Origin: JAIBBG01 sp043748015
Lineage (GTDB): Bacteria > Bacteroidota > Bacteroidia > Flavobacteriales_D > Sanyastnellaceae
Direction of reading: 5' to 3'
Assembly: GCA_043748015.1 (NCBI GenBank)
Contig: JAYTOA010000111.1
Location: 1 to 32,203 of the forward strand
DNA: 32,203 nt
The notes under the pieces are model-generated. The model ran no database searches. It was given only the letters and a program-made list of their open reading frames with translations, and was not told the DNA's origin. Numbering within the stretch: position 1 is the first letter of the stretch; every line of letters begins with the position of its first letter. Position numbers and translations under genes: made by a program. Of the stretch, positions 31,992 through 32,203 are shown piece after piece.

Positions 31992-32203
31992 ATGAAAAAA
32001 CTTTTTCTGATCATCCCCGTCTTTTCTTTTTTGCTTTCGTCTTGTGACATGTATAAAGATGTCGTGGTGGAACAAGTTGTCAACTTGCAGATAATTTCTT
32101 TCAATCAGGAAGGCGCTGAATTCGATCTTGAGTTGCTTGTGGACAATCCGAACAACTATAAAATTTCATTGACAAAATCGCATGTTCAATTGTTCTTTGA
32201 AGG
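31992..32203 (+). CDS. LEA-type-2-like lipoprotein (partial, cut by window end)
   Basis: The first 70 residues read MKKLFLIIPVFSFLLSSCDM, a lipoprotein signal with Cys18, then VVNLQIISFNQEGAEFDLEL and LVDNPNNYKISL. The phrase DNPNNY followed by alternating hydrophobic residues is typical of LEA14/WHy-type beta-sandwich proteins, which in bacteria occur as small lipoproteins. The frame is open to the last base. The function of the bacterial forms is not well known. Confidence 0.75.
   Translation, partial: MKKLFLIIPVFSFLLSSCDMYKDVVVEQVVNLQIISFNQEGAEFDLELLVDNPNNYKISLTKSHVQLFFE

Overview
The window looks like chromosomal DNA of a member of the phylum Bacteroidota. Four things point there: a type IX secretion (T9SS) C-terminal sorting domain; PorV-like outer-membrane proteins; a TonB system with duplicated ExbD and TonB whose N-termini carry the YGAY motif; and promoters of the Bacteroidota form (TTG, about 15-23 bp, TAnnTTTG) upstream of many genes, with little use of Shine-Dalgarno sites. 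The genus cannot be told from sequence alone; the gene set would suit Chitinophagia or Sphingobacteriia-like lineages. No prophage, insertion-sequence transposase, CRISPR array or rRNA was seen.

Layout. 1-1.5 kb: an XRE regulator and a divergent lysine-rich lipoprotein, with a perfect 10-bp inverted repeat between them. 1.5-6.7 kb: a leftward run with a secreted two-module amidohydrolase (1026 aa), a secreted single-module amidohydrolase and the LPS-export ATPase LptB. 6.8-8.3 kb: rightward Nfu-type Fe-S scaffold and an alpha/beta hydrolase; the Nfu gene and the amidohydrolase gene have back-to-back -7 elements that share two bases. 8.3-8.7 kb: a repeat-rich spacer. 8.7-15.9 kb: a leftward energy-transduction cluster, ExbB-ExbD-ExbD-TonB, then a terminator, then a second TonB, a small membrane protein, a PstS-like lipoprotein and a TPR protein. 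16.3-17.7 kb: lpdA. 17.8-21.1 kb: a GT2 glycosyltransferase divergent from a Wzm/Wzt-type polysaccharide ABC exporter. 21.1-24.5 kb: a sorting-domain-only small protein, a helix-hairpin-helix plus beta-barrel protein, and a PorV-like protein. 24.6-26.2 kb: tRNA-Leu(UAG) and trigger factor. 26.2-26.8 kb: a gene-free nested inverted-repeat element. 26.8-28.7 kb: PnuC and a NadR-like kinase (nicotinamide riboside salvage), then convergent VanZ and GcvH. 28.8-32.2 kb: a half-size TSUP permease, proline dehydrogenase, an M20 dipeptidase, and the start of a LEA-type lipoprotein cut by the window end.

Most of the genes are housekeeping or cell-envelope functions. Several act together in the envelope: LptB and Wzm/Wzt export glycolipid or polysaccharide, the ExbBD/TonB block supplies energy to outer-membrane transporters, and the PorV-like and barrel proteins lie in the outer membrane. 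The least explained structure is the 582-bp spacer after trigger factor. It holds two inverted 87-bp copies of a three-hairpin module whose stems differ by compensatory changes, nested inside further inverted repeats.
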